A DNA stretch of 34,019 nucleotides from Caulobacteraceae bacterium (GCA_025352165.1 JANXTX010000255.1:1-34019), one strand, 5' to 3'; counted from the stretch's first letter, positions 19,663 through 27,613 are shown. Program-made: numbers and translations. Notes: a model not told the origin generated them from the sequence alone.

Positions 19663-19733
19663 GTTGAAGGTCCCCATCTGCGGCGCCATTCTTGAATTAG
19701 TCCGGGAGCGAAGCTGCGGCTGGCGCATGTCTA

Positions 19734-21353
19734 TTAGAATTCCGTTTTGACGCTGAACGCGGCGCGCGGACGATCCGCGCGGGTGATCGGGCCGTCGGTC
19801 AGAGGAAAGGCGAGATTGGCTTCACCGGACAGATGCTTGAGGATCTGCAGGCGAATGCCGATGCCGGCGCTGTAGAGGTCGTAGAAGTCGGTTTGTTCGG
19901 GCAGTGGCGAGAGCACCTGGACAACGGAGCCATCAAGGAACGTGTAGACGCGTAGCTCATCGACGTAGCCGCCGAAAAAGCGGGCCAGCGACGGCGAGCG
20001 CAGCTCCAGGCCACCGGAAAGTCCCTGGTCGCCGATGGCCTCCGCCTGAAGATATCCGCGAACGGACGAGAGACCGCCACCGGCGAACTGTTCGGCCGCG
20101 ACGAGGGGATTGTCGGCGAGTTGGCCATCCAGACGAAGGAATCCCTGGAAGCCTTTCGGAAGTTCGCGCGTGAAGGATGCGTCCAGGTTGACGCGGAAGA
20201 AGTTCTCGGTGGCGTTGTAGCGGTTCTGCTGAACCGTAAAGAGGTCACTGCCGAGGCCGCGGGTTCCGGCTGTCACGCCGAGTGAGATCTTCGCTGTGCC
20301 GTGGGCGTCCGACTCTTGAAGCGTGTAGGTCGCGCTGAGCGGAAAATAGTCGATGTAGGACGGGTCCAGGGAGCCCTCGACCTGGTTATTGTGCTTGAAG
20401 TCGACGCCCGCGCTGAGCGACTCGGCATATGAGCCAAGATTCGGTAACTGGATGATCGCCCGAGCGCCGATCGTATAGCCCTTGCCCAGGACATCGATGC
20501 CGCCGATCGCGGATACGTTGCTGTTTGAATGATAGCCATAGACCAACAGGCTGACGGGCGTCGTCCACAACGGAGCCAGGTAAGACCCCGCGAATACCTC
20601 TGAATTGGAGCGGTTGGTGGGCGATACTGAATAAGTGAACGACGCGCTGTGACCCAATTGCCAGAGATTGTCATAGTGCATCGTCGCAACCAGCCGCAGA
20701 GGATCGGTGTTTGGACTGTGATCGTTGTTCAATTCGACGCTGCCATGAACCGGCAGAGTGTCGCTGACCTTGAGATCGACGTCGACCGTGCCGGGCGCCT
20801 GGCCGGCGCGCAGCAATGGCGTCACCCTGCGGTCGCCCAGACGATTGACGTCGGCCAACTGCTTCTGCGCCGCGTTGAAATCGGGGACCTGCCCCTCCTT
20901 CAGCGCTGGCGTCTGGGTACGGATGAAGTCGGGAGAGAAATAGCGGCTGCCGGTAACCCGCAACCTGCCGACCGCCGCCTCGACGACATGCAGTCGGACG
21001 ACCGCATCGGCAACGGTTTGCGCCGGCACATCGACCACAACCGACTGGTAGCCGCGTTCATGATAAGCCTTTTCCAGAGCAGCCCGCGCGTGCTCGACAT
21101 CATCGCGCGTTCGCCCCGGTCCCATGAAGGGATACACCGCCTTCTCGATTTCCACCTGCGGCAGGATCGTCGCGCCGTCAACATCATAGGCTTCAACGTC
21201 GAAGGACGGTTCCGCTGATGAACGCGCAGAAGTCTCGGCAGGCGACTGCGCGCTGTCCGCGGCGTGGGAAACGCCGACAGAAGCGAGAATGACGCAACAA
21301 CCCATCAAGGATGTCCAGCACGTCCTTTCAGTTGTCAGACGTCTCTGGCGCAT
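19734..21353 (-). CDS. TpsB/FhaC-family outer-membrane transporter (ShlB/FhaC/HecB)
   Basis: A 539-residue Omp85-superfamily barrel that would export the giant TpsA made at the end of the operon. A signal peptide ends near residue 31 (GVSHA, then A). Two POTRA domains follow: POTRA_2 at about 50-125 (FDVEAYDVDGATILPQVEIEKAV and later LHVVEAAVGRL) and a ShlB-type POTRA at about 128-200 (LRVTGSRYFSPDFIRTQTPAL, DVDLKVSDTLPVHG). The 16-strand barrel then runs to a C-terminal phenylalanine. The family hallmark VRGY (SSVRGYLQAEA, about residue 430) is present. It is the first gene of the unit, with a Pho-type promoter about 200 nt upstream. Ribosome-site match is weak (GAGAGAAATTG), so a long leader may influence translation. 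Confidence 0.95.
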   Translation of the reverse strand: MRQRRLTTERTCWTSLMGCCVILASVGVSHAADSAQSPAETSARSSAEPSFDVEAYDVDGATILPQVEIEKAVYPFMGPGRTRDDVEHARAALEKAYHERGYQSVVVDVPAQTVADAVVRLHVVEAAVGRLRVTGSRYFSPDFIRTQTPALKEGQVPDFNAAQKQLADVNRLGDRRVTPLLRAGQAPGTVDVDLKVSDTLPVHGSVELNNDHSPNTDPLRLVATMHYDNLWQLGHSASFTYSVSPTNRSNSEVFAGSYLAPLWTTPVSLLVYGYHSNSNVSAIGGIDVLGKGYTIGARAIIQLPNLGSYAESLSAGVDFKHNNQVEGSLDPSYIDYFPLSATYTLQESDAHGTAKISLGVTAGTRGLGSDLFTVQQNRYNATENFFRVNLDASFTRELPKGFQGFLRLDGQLADNPLVAAEQFAGGGLSSVRGYLQAEAIGDQGLSGGLELRSPSLARFFGGYVDELRVYTFLDGSVVQVLSPLPEQTDFYDLYSAGIGIRLQILKHLSGEANLAFPLTDGPITRADRPRAAFSVKTEF

Positions 21354-21552
21354 AGTTAGAACAATTTCTCTCGGATCAGACAGATATAAATCGCCCTCCG
21401 TGGGCTGATCATGGCCGGTCGTTAGCGCAAGGATGTGAAACGATCAAGACAATGCTAGGTCGGCGGCGCATCTTTTGACACCGATATCACGCATTCCCGC
21501 CGATACACTTGCGATGTTAGTTTTTCTATTTTATGATAATAGCTTACCTTAA

Positions 21553-21586
21553 ATCATACACGGTTTTTGTGACAGTGCCGTGACGG
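21553..21586 (-). promoter_or_regulatory. Pho box plus -10 for the TPS/TonB operon
   Basis: On the minus strand CCGTCAC (21586-21580) and CTGTCAC (21575-21569) are separated by exactly 4 nt, giving the 11-bp direct-repeat period of a PhoB box (consensus CTGTCAT-n4-CTGTCAT). TATGAT at 21558-21553 begins exactly 10 nt after the second repeat, which is the standard distance from a Pho box to the -10 hexamer at PhoB-activated promoters. A start site near 21546 would leave a leader of about 190 nt before tpsB. The match is close, but PhoB binding is inferred. Confidence 0.6.
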
Positions 21587-21790
21587 CCCGGCGCGCCATC
21601 GAACCCAGTGTTTCCACGCCCCATCGACAGCCTTGCGGCGCGCGCCGCTACATCTTCGCGACAACGATGCGTACAAAATGTGGCCGGCAAGATTCCACCT
21701 CAAGCACCTAATTCACCTAACTTTTTCCGCAAACATCGATTTGGATTTCGGCGCTCTAATACGTTCCGCTTTCGGACAAAAATAGACTTA

Positions 21791-21830
21791 TTTTTACTTA
21801 ACTGTCACAATTCTTTAACTGAAACGTTAC
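21791..21830 (+). promoter_or_regulatory. Tandem Pho-box-like repeats upstream of the first PstS-like gene
   Basis: Four heptamers spaced exactly 11 bp apart run toward the PstS-like gene: TTTTTAC (21791), CTGTCAC (21802), CTTTAAC (21813) and ACGTTAC (21824). Each ends in AC and is followed by a 4-nt, mostly A/T spacer. The second is a near-perfect PhoB half-site and the third a fair one, which fits tandem PhoB binding. No strong -10 follows at the standard 10 nt; TTGACG at 21831 with a weak hexamer near 21854 is the best sigma70-like alternative. Confidence 0.5.
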
Positions 21831-22017
21831 TTGACGCCTCGTCCGATTTCCGGGCAATAGCGTCCTACCTCAGGGCAGAGCCGGAATCATCATGACAAGG
21901 GCATTTGCCGACGAAAGAGGTCGCCACCCGGCGCGGCCGGAACCGCATTGCGGAACCGTTCCACGAGTCAACGACAAGATTGCTCACCCCATCCACGAAA
22001 CCGGAAAACCATCCACC

Positions 22018-23760
22018 ATGACCAAATTCAAACTGATGGGGGCCACCGCCCTTGTCGCCGCCACGGCGGCACTCGGCGGCGTCGCCCACGCGGCCCCCAC
22101 AACCACCCTTTACGGCGCCGGCTCTTCGCTCGACGCCCCGTACCTCCGTCAGATCTTCGATTGCTACGGCAATGCCCCAGCCATTTACGCCGGTTCCGCC
22201 ACGCCCAACCAGGACGGCTTCTCCGTTAAGGGCAGCGGCTTTACCAATCCGACCGTCCTGCCGGTGTCCTATTTCAACTACGCGCCGGCCACTGGTACGC
22301 CGCAGAACTGCAACCCGACCGCCGGGCAGGAAACCAATACCTCGCTCCAATTCGACTATCTGTCGACCGGTTCGGGCACCGGCCTGAAGGGTATCTTCAG
22401 TCACAGCGCCTCGACCTATTGGGGCGATGAAGTCACCAACGTTCAGTCGAACACGCTGCTCGCCATCCCGGCCGTGAATTTCGCGGCGTCCGATACGGCG
22501 CTCAGCGCAACCGATGTGGTTGACTATAACAACTGCGGCGGCCTCAGCACCTGCACCGATCCGACCACCGGCATTGCGCTGGGCACCGCCTTCCCGATCC
22601 CCGGACCCAAGTATGGCGCGGTCATCCAGGTGCCGATCCTGATCACGGCGATCGATCTGGCCTATTCGGCCGAATACGGCCGTTATCTGGACAGCAGCAG
22701 CGTGATGCACCACTTCCACTTCCACGTTGCGCATCCGCGTACCGACGGCAGCGGCGGTCTGGTTCTTTCCGCCGCGACCTACTGCAAGATCTTCGAAGGC
22801 CAGATCACCAACTGGAATGACGCGGCGATTACCGCCGACAACGGCGGCGTGAGCCTGCAGGATCCGGCGGAAGCATCGGCCGGTTTCTCCTTCAGCGTAC
22901 CGCTCGTCCTGGTTGGCCGCAGCGACAGCTCGGGTTCGACCTCGATCTTCACGCGTCACATCGGCGCGCAATGCCCGAGCCTGCTGACCTCCGGCACGCA
23001 GTACTATCCGGTTGGCCAGACCAACTCGACGCTCCCGTCGGGGCTGATCGCGGCGACCTGGACCAGCACCAACCCGAACTACGGTCCGGGCAGCGGCGTC
23101 ACCGACGTCGCCGGCAAGTACACCGTCGCCAGTGGCAGCGGTGGCGTGGCCGCCTACATCAACTTCGATCCGAACAACAATCCGACCACGGCCGGCACTG
23201 AAGTTGTCCAGGGCCGCCTCGGCTACCTCGGCCCGGACTACGTCCTGCCGTACGTGACCAACACCGGCAACAACACGTTCGGCCTGAACACGGCCAGCCT
23301 GCTGCGTCCGGGTGGCCTCCGCGCCATCGTCCCGTCGCCGACCACAACCCTGGCCGCCTATACCGGCATCAACGCGCCGACCGGTGCTGCGATGGCGGAC
23401 GCGTCCAACTGGGTGCAGGCGCCCAACACGACGGCAACAATCGCTATCCCGCCGAAATCGACAGCCTATCCGATCGCCGGCTCCAGCAACCTGCTGACCT
23501 ACACCTGCTTCAGCGGCGCGGCCACGCCGAACGCCCTCAAGGCCTTCTTCAAGTGGTTCACGACGTCGAAGACGGTTACGGACACCAAGCTCGGCCTCTA
23601 CGCCAAGGCCGGCCTCTCACCACTGCCGACCGCGTTCCGTAACGCGATCAACCAGGAGTTCTTCAACCCGATCACGACGACGAAGGCCAACCACCTCTAC
23701 GTCAGCACCGCCGGTTCGGCTACCGACACGCAGTGCACCGCGATCACGCCGGGGGCCTGA
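22018..23760 (+). CDS. PstS-like secreted phosphate-binding protein, copy 1
   Basis: From the ATG at 22018 this is a 580-residue protein with a signal peptide (MTKFKLMGATALVAATAALG to VAHA). Phosphate-binding PstS motifs are visible: YLSTGSGTGLKGIF (about 115-127), FAASDTALSATD (155-166), IFEGQITNWND (258-268) and RSDSSGSTSIFTRH (301-314). Classical PstS has about 320-350 residues, so this is a long variant with extra segments, several cysteines and a histidine cluster (HHFHFH, 231-236). It ends in QCTAITPGA, shared with copy 2. An in-frame ATG at 21892 would add 42 residues ahead of the signal peptide and is unlikely to be used. No pstCAB permease genes are nearby, so it may act as a secreted or surface phosphate scavenger and not as a transporter subunit. 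A strong terminator follows. Confidence 0.85.
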   Translation: MTKFKLMGATALVAATAALGGVAHAAPTTTLYGAGSSLDAPYLRQIFDCYGNAPAIYAGSATPNQDGFSVKGSGFTNPTVLPVSYFNYAPATGTPQNCNPTAGQETNTSLQFDYLSTGSGTGLKGIFSHSASTYWGDEVTNVQSNTLLAIPAVNFAASDTALSATDVVDYNNCGGLSTCTDPTTGIALGTAFPIPGPKYGAVIQVPILITAIDLAYSAEYGRYLDSSSVMHHFHFHVAHPRTDGSGGLVLSAATYCKIFEGQITNWNDAAITADNGGVSLQDPAEASAGFSFSVPLVLVGRSDSSGSTSIFTRHIGAQCPSLLTSGTQYYPVGQTNSTLPSGLIAATWTSTNPNYGPGSGVTDVAGKYTVASGSGGVAAYINFDPNNNPTTAGTEVVQGRLGYLGPDYVLPYVTNTGNNTFGLNTASLLRPGGLRAIVPSPTTTLAAYTGINAPTGAAMADASNWVQAPNTTATIAIPPKSTAYPIAGSSNLLTYTCFSGAATPNALKAFFKWFTTSKTVTDTKLGLYAKAGLSPLPTAFRNAINQEFFNPITTTKANHLYVSTAGSATDTQCTAITPGA

Positions 23761-23795
23761 TAACCCTCTTCGAACCTGGTTCGAACAAGTCCATG

Positions 23796-23829
23796 GCGGC
23801 CCCGGGTTTCCCCGGGGCCGCTTTCTTTT
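23796..23829 (+). terminator. Intrinsic terminator of PstS-like copy 1
   Basis: GCGGCCCCGGG (23796-23806) and CCCGGGGCCGC (23811-23821) form a perfect 11-bp GC stem with loop TTTC, followed by TTTCTTTT. It begins 35 nt after the stop codon. A smaller 7-bp repeat, TTCGAAC/GTTCGAA at 23769-23785, lies between. The stem-loop is nearly the same as the one after copy 2. Confidence 0.9.
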
Positions 23830-24263
23830 GGGGCTCTATGCAACGACTTGGCCAAGGGCGAAGGCTCAGTCAGAGGTTGTGGAGGCGCCCTCCGGGCCGC
23901 TGCCCCAAATCAGGCCCTTGCATCAGGCGCACGACAAAAACTAGGGCGGTACGGAACCGTGAGGAAGAGCCGGTATGTCACTCCCGCCTATCCATTCGTT
24001 TGCAACCATGTCCACAGCCCGTTGCCAAAGGGTAGACCCTGCCGGCCGGGGTCGCAGCGGAGCGCTCTGCGAAATCCGCCATAGCAGCGGCGGCGCCGTC
24101 TTTTGTATGTGTCAATCCGCCACATGAACGCCAGACTGGATTCACTGTAATGGGAAATTAATCATTTTCTACCGCAATGAAGCCATGGATTTATGGCTCG
24201 GGCGACCAAGCAGAGTCCGTATGGAATCTGTGGAGAGATCGGTTTAGCGAACGGGAGTTTTTC
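23830..24263. other. Intergenic stretch upstream of the GH26-like gene
   Basis: No supported gene. The first ~270 bp are GC-rich with no recognisable RNA family. The last ~120 bp become AT-rich, as a promoter would. CTGTAAT at 24145-24151 followed after 4 nt by AATTAAT is a weak Pho-box-like candidate; only the first half is convincing. The ribosome site for the next gene, GGGAG at 24253-24257, closes the stretch. Confidence 0.4.
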
Positions 24264-25235
24264 ATGGCGCGCCTCCTGATCAAAACGATGGCTTGCTGTA
24301 GCGTCATTCTGGGGGCCGCCGTCGCGCACGCTGGGGTTCTGATCGGCGCTCATATCGGCTTTCAGAACAATCCAAATTTTATAACAGACGTCACGGATTT
24401 CGAAACTTCTATCGGCAGAAAGATATCGATCGACAGCGACTATGATGACTGGTGGGCCTTCCCCGATACGCCGCGGATAGTCTGGGATATCCAGACAGGC
24501 CACATTCCGATGCAATCATGGCGAGTGTTATTCAATTATCTCAATCCCAACGCCTGCGCCACGGGGGCAGCGATCAGCGCAGGAACCTATGACACCAAGA
24601 TCGACGCACAGGCGGCTGCCGCGAAGGCTTTCGGCAGCACGCTGCTCGTGCGCTACAACTATGAAATGGCCAACAACGTCGAAAACACCTGCTTCACGGG
24701 CTTTGCGATCACAAAGGACAACAGCGCCCAGGCCGGCCAGATCTTCATTGCCGCCTGGCGACACATCGTTGGCCGCTTCCGCGCCGTCGGCGCAACCAAT
24801 GTAAAGTGGGTCTGGGCGCCCGGCGCGCAGACGTGGGGGGACGGAACCTGGAAGTATTTTTACCCAGGATCCGCCTACGTCGATTGGGTGGGCATAGACG
24901 ACTATAACATCGTCGACACGCCAAGTTCGTTCGTTACCGATGCCGGAATGCCGCAGTTCATCGCCAACGCACCGACGCTGGGCAAGCCCCTGATGGTGAC
25001 CGAGAACGGCGCCTATAATGACCCGAAACTCAGCCCTGATCCGCAGACCGTGTGGATCAACACCGCGCATGCCTACCTGAAAAACAGTTCGGTCATCAGC
25101 GCCTACGTCTACTGGGATGATTCCGCGGGCGCCGTTCTGCCCCCGCCGTACACCGGCAGCGGGTATCTTCTGCAGGGCACCGGCCTCGCGGCCTTCAAGT
25201 CCATGGCCAACGACCCCGCCGTCATCGGACACTGA
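24264..25235 (+). CDS. Secreted GH26-type glycoside hydrolase (beta-mannanase-like)
   Basis: From ATG 24264 the product has 323 residues: a signal peptide (MARLLIKTMACCSVILGAAVAHA) and one catalytic TIM-barrel-like domain. GH26 landmarks are LLVRYNYEMANNV with the probable acid/base E134, then FIAAWRHIVGRFRAVGATNVKWVWAPG, then YVDWVGIDDYN, then KPLMVTENGAYND with the probable nucleophile E247. Most GH26 mannanases have HEMN at the acid/base site; here it is YEMA, so substrate may differ. The start is set by GGGAG 6 nt upstream and the signal peptide; an in-frame ATG at 24177 would add 29 residues. It is likely to cut a beta-linked polysaccharide outside the cell or in the periplasm. It is a single-gene unit between the two PstS-like genes; the family call is by motif only. 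Confidence 0.75.
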   Translation: MARLLIKTMACCSVILGAAVAHAGVLIGAHIGFQNNPNFITDVTDFETSIGRKISIDSDYDDWWAFPDTPRIVWDIQTGHIPMQSWRVLFNYLNPNACATGAAISAGTYDTKIDAQAAAAKAFGSTLLVRYNYEMANNVENTCFTGFAITKDNSAQAGQIFIAAWRHIVGRFRAVGATNVKWVWAPGAQTWGDGTWKYFYPGSAYVDWVGIDDYNIVDTPSSFVTDAGMPQFIANAPTLGKPLMVTENGAYNDPKLSPDPQTVWINTAHAYLKNSSVISAYVYWDDSAGAVLPPPYTGSGYLLQGTGLAAFKSMANDPAVIGH

Positions 25236-25723
25236 CCAGCCGACGCCGCAGGCTGACGACGGCCGCGGGTTGCCTTAAACACTGCGAAATAATGGCCGAC
25301 GTCGGATCGTGTCGCCAACCGGTTGTTCCCGCCTCTTGAGACGCGAGGCTCTCGCGGCAAACTGGTGAGGGGATAAGTGCCCCCCGGTTCCAGATTCGGT
25401 CGCCACCAGCGCCCTGACGATCAGGGCGGCTGCAGCGTACCAGCTTAAGCTGGGGACGACTCACACGTAGGGCGAAAAAGCCGGGCCGAAACCGCGCCGG
25501 TTCAAAAGTGACGACGCCGCGATCGGACTGCGCCCGTCCTGGCCTCGCTTTCGGGTCCAGGCGCACCGGATTAGCTGCAACACGGGTTGGCAATTATGGG
25601 CCCCAACATCCGCTTATAGCCGGGTCGCCCCACTGGCCTGCACCGCAGTCTGGCTGACAAACAGCCCAGACGGCCAACGCGCCAACATCATAGCTTCCCT
25701 AACTTTCCAAGTAAAAAAACTAT

Positions 25724-25744
25724 CGTGCCTTTTTTCTAGGCACG
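25724..25744. repeat. Inverted repeat 1 upstream of PstS-like copy 2
   Basis: CGTGCC (25724-25729) and GGCACG (25739-25744) are perfect reverse complements around a 9-nt loop beginning TTTTTT. Confidence 0.4.
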
Positions 25745-25771
25745 TCCTATGTCCTTTTTCGGGCAACAAAC

Positions 25772-25792
25772 AGTCCTCCGCCGCTGAGGACT
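25772..25792. repeat. Inverted repeat 2 upstream of PstS-like copy 2
   Basis: AGTCCTC (25772-25778) and GAGGACT (25786-25792) are perfect reverse complements around a 7-nt loop. Possible operator or RNA hairpin. Confidence 0.4.
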
Positions 25793-25856
25793 AATAGGTG
25801 GTTCAATATTTATCACTTTCATTGAGTAACTATCGAATCTGATCGAGCACACAAAA

Positions 25857-25882
25857 CGTCAGGTTTGATACAAAACCTGACG
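25857..25882. promoter_or_regulatory. Perfect 10-bp inverted repeat in the leader of PstS-like copy 2
   Basis: CGTCAGGTTT (25857-25866) and AAACCTGACG (25873-25882) are exact reverse complements with loop GATACA. The element ends 54 nt before the start codon and is the strongest symmetric element in this leader. It may be a repressor operator or a 5' untranslated hairpin that protects or regulates the mRNA. There is no T-run, so a terminator is unlikely. Confidence 0.55.
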
Positions 25883-25936
25883 CAACACAGCCACGTGAAC
25901 CAACGTCCTCCACCATCAACAAGGATACGACTCTCC

Positions 25937-27613
25937 ATGTCTAGAAAACACCTCCTCGTCGGGGTTAGCGCTCTGATCGCCGCGGCAACAAGCCTCGCCG
26001 GGGCCGCTTCCGCCCAGGTCGCATCCCAGATCTACGGCGGCGGCAACGCGCTGATGGGTCCCTACCTGAACCAGGCCGGCAATTGCTATGGCAATCCAGT
26101 GCCGCTGATTGTTCAAGGCGCCAACCTGACCAGCCCGACCCTGGTGACCATCACGCCATTCAACTACACTGGGACAGTCCCGCAGAATTGCGCCACGACC
26201 CAGATTGCTCCCACGGTGCAGATCAACGAAATCCAATCCGGGTCAGGGACCAATATCAAGGCAGTTTACAGCCATAGCGCCAAGAATTTCTGGGGTGACA
26301 CCGTTCCCCCCGGCGGAAATAACACGCCCTTTCCAACTGTGAACTTCGGGCTTTCGGAAACTCCGCTCGGCACGACCGACGTGACGACCTACTCATCGGG
26401 TGGTGTCGAACAGGGGGTGACCTTCACGGCGACGCCCGGAGCCGGGCAATACCCGATCCCGGCGCCGCTTTACGGCAACCTCGTCCAGTTTCCCTTGGTT
26501 ATCGCACCGCTGGCGATCGAATATTCTTCGACCTACAAGAAGGTGCGGCAGGCCGATGGCTCGGTTGTCTCTTACCACTTCCATATCGCCAAACCGAACA
26601 AGGACCACAGCGGCGGCCTTGTGCTTGACGCGACCACCTATTGCAAGATCTTCAACGGTCTGATCACCGACTGGAACCAGATTCCGACGACGCTGAATGG
26701 CGGCGCCAGCCTGCAAGACCCGGCCGATACTTCGACCTTCAGCGTGCCGTTGCAAATCGTCGGACGGTCCGACAGCGCCGGCGCTACGTCGACCTGGACC
26801 CGTCACCTTGCGGCGATCTGCCCCGGCCTGATCACCGGCAACCAATACGCGGATTCGGCGACGACACTGCCATCAACCCTGCAGGGTCCGGCCTGGACAT
26901 CGACCAATCCGAACTATGGCGCCGGCAGCGGCGTGACCGACGTTCCTGGCAAATACACCCGCGCCCTGCAGACCGTCGGCGTCGCGGACTACATCGAGTT
27001 CGATCCTAACAATCTGCCGGGACCAAATGCGGGCGACTCTGTCGTGCAAGGTCGCATCGGATACAATGGCGCCGACACTGCACTGCCGTATGTGAACAAC
27101 ACCGGCAACAACACCTTCGGTTTGAACATTGTCGATATCCTGCGGGTGGTGGGCGCTAATCCGATTGAACCTTCGGCTCAGAGTTCGGCGCTGGCCTATT
27201 CGGCCACGATCATACCGCCGACCGGAGTCGCCGCGCAAAGCCCGGCAAACTGGGTGCAGCCGGCCAGCAAGACCGCAGCGGTCGCCATCCCTTCGAATAC
27301 CAAGGCCTATCCGATCGTCGGGACGACCAACTTCCTCGGCTATACCTGCTACGCGACTGCATCGACCACCACCAACCTGATCAACTTCCTGTATTGGTAT
27401 TTGTCCAGCGCCACGGTCGAGGACACTAAGCTGGGCATCCTGGCGAAGTCCGGCTCGTCTCCGATGCCGATCGCCTGGCGGTCTTCAACGGAGCACACAT
27501 TCCTGAAGTCGTTCGCGGGCACCAATGCGCTGAACCTGCACATCCTGACGGCCGGTACGGGTCCGACCTCGGGAACGAACTCGCAGTGCAACGCGATCAC
27601 CCCCGGGGCGTAG
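25937..27613 (+). CDS. PstS-like secreted phosphate-binding protein, copy 2
   Basis: A 558-residue paralogue of the gene at 22018. The start at 25937 is chosen because AAGGA lies 11 nt upstream and a signal peptide follows at once (MSRKHLLVGVSALIAAATSL to AGAASA). The upstream in-frame ATG at 25865 falls inside an inverted repeat and would precede the signal peptide by 24 residues. PstS-type motifs recur in the same order: IQSGSGTNIKAVYSHSA (99-115), FGLSETPLGTTD (137-148), IFNGLITDWNQ (238-248) and GRSDSAGATSTWTRH (276-290). The C-terminus QCNAITPGA matches copy 1. The two clearly arose by duplication but have diverged widely between motifs. Expected role: extracytoplasmic phosphate or oxyanion binding under starvation; no permease genes adjoin. 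Confidence 0.85.
   Translation: MSRKHLLVGVSALIAAATSLAGAASAQVASQIYGGGNALMGPYLNQAGNCYGNPVPLIVQGANLTSPTLVTITPFNYTGTVPQNCATTQIAPTVQINEIQSGSGTNIKAVYSHSAKNFWGDTVPPGGNNTPFPTVNFGLSETPLGTTDVTTYSSGGVEQGVTFTATPGAGQYPIPAPLYGNLVQFPLVIAPLAIEYSSTYKKVRQADGSVVSYHFHIAKPNKDHSGGLVLDATTYCKIFNGLITDWNQIPTTLNGGASLQDPADTSTFSVPLQIVGRSDSAGATSTWTRHLAAICPGLITGNQYADSATTLPSTLQGPAWTSTNPNYGAGSGVTDVPGKYTRALQTVGVADYIEFDPNNLPGPNAGDSVVQGRIGYNGADTALPYVNNTGNNTFGLNIVDILRVVGANPIEPSAQSSALAYSATIIPPTGVAAQSPANWVQPASKTAAVAIPSNTKAYPIVGTTNFLGYTCYATASTTTNLINFLYWYLSSATVEDTKLGILAKSGSSPMPIAWRSSTEHTFLKSFAGTNALNLHILTAGTGPTSGTNSQCNAITPGA

Larger units (their letters stand above)
21354..22017. other. Divergent intergenic control region
   Basis: This 664-bp stretch separates the minus-strand secretion operon from the plus-strand PstS-like gene and is clearly more AT-rich than its surroundings between about 21510 and 21830. 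It holds the two outward-facing Pho-box-like clusters, the probable leader of tpsB (which contains GATCAG at 21374-21379 and CTGATC at 21405-21410, able to pair) and the leader of the PstS-like gene. I see no convincing gene here; small open frames lack ribosome sites. Confidence 0.6.
25236..25936. other. Long intergenic stretch upstream of PstS-like copy 2
   Basis: About 700 bp without a convincing gene. The first ~400 bp are GC-rich and contain the hairpin GCCCTGA-cga-TCAGGGC (25411-25427) and the 14-bp palindrome starting CCAGCTTAAGC at 25440-25453. From about 25690 onward the sequence turns AT-rich and holds three further inverted repeats and the leader of the next gene. CTTTCAT at 25816-25822 could be one PhoB half-site but has no good partner 11 bp away. 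Confidence 0.4.

Noticed and set aside
21865-22971. 368-codon minus-strand frame opposite PstS-like copy 1
   Set aside because: Antisense of a supported gene, with shadow-like R/G/V-rich composition.
23840-24110. GC-rich block after the first PstS-like gene, checked for a riboswitch or other structured RNA
   Set aside because: Short GC stems are present but no conserved core of a known riboswitch, SRP RNA or tRNA could be matched.
24528-25232. 234-codon minus-strand frame opposite the GH26-like gene
   Set aside because: Antisense shadow; catalytic motifs are all on the plus strand.
25222-25593. 123-codon minus-strand frame after the GH26-like gene
   Set aside because: No recognisable domain, low-complexity arginine-rich content, no ribosome site.
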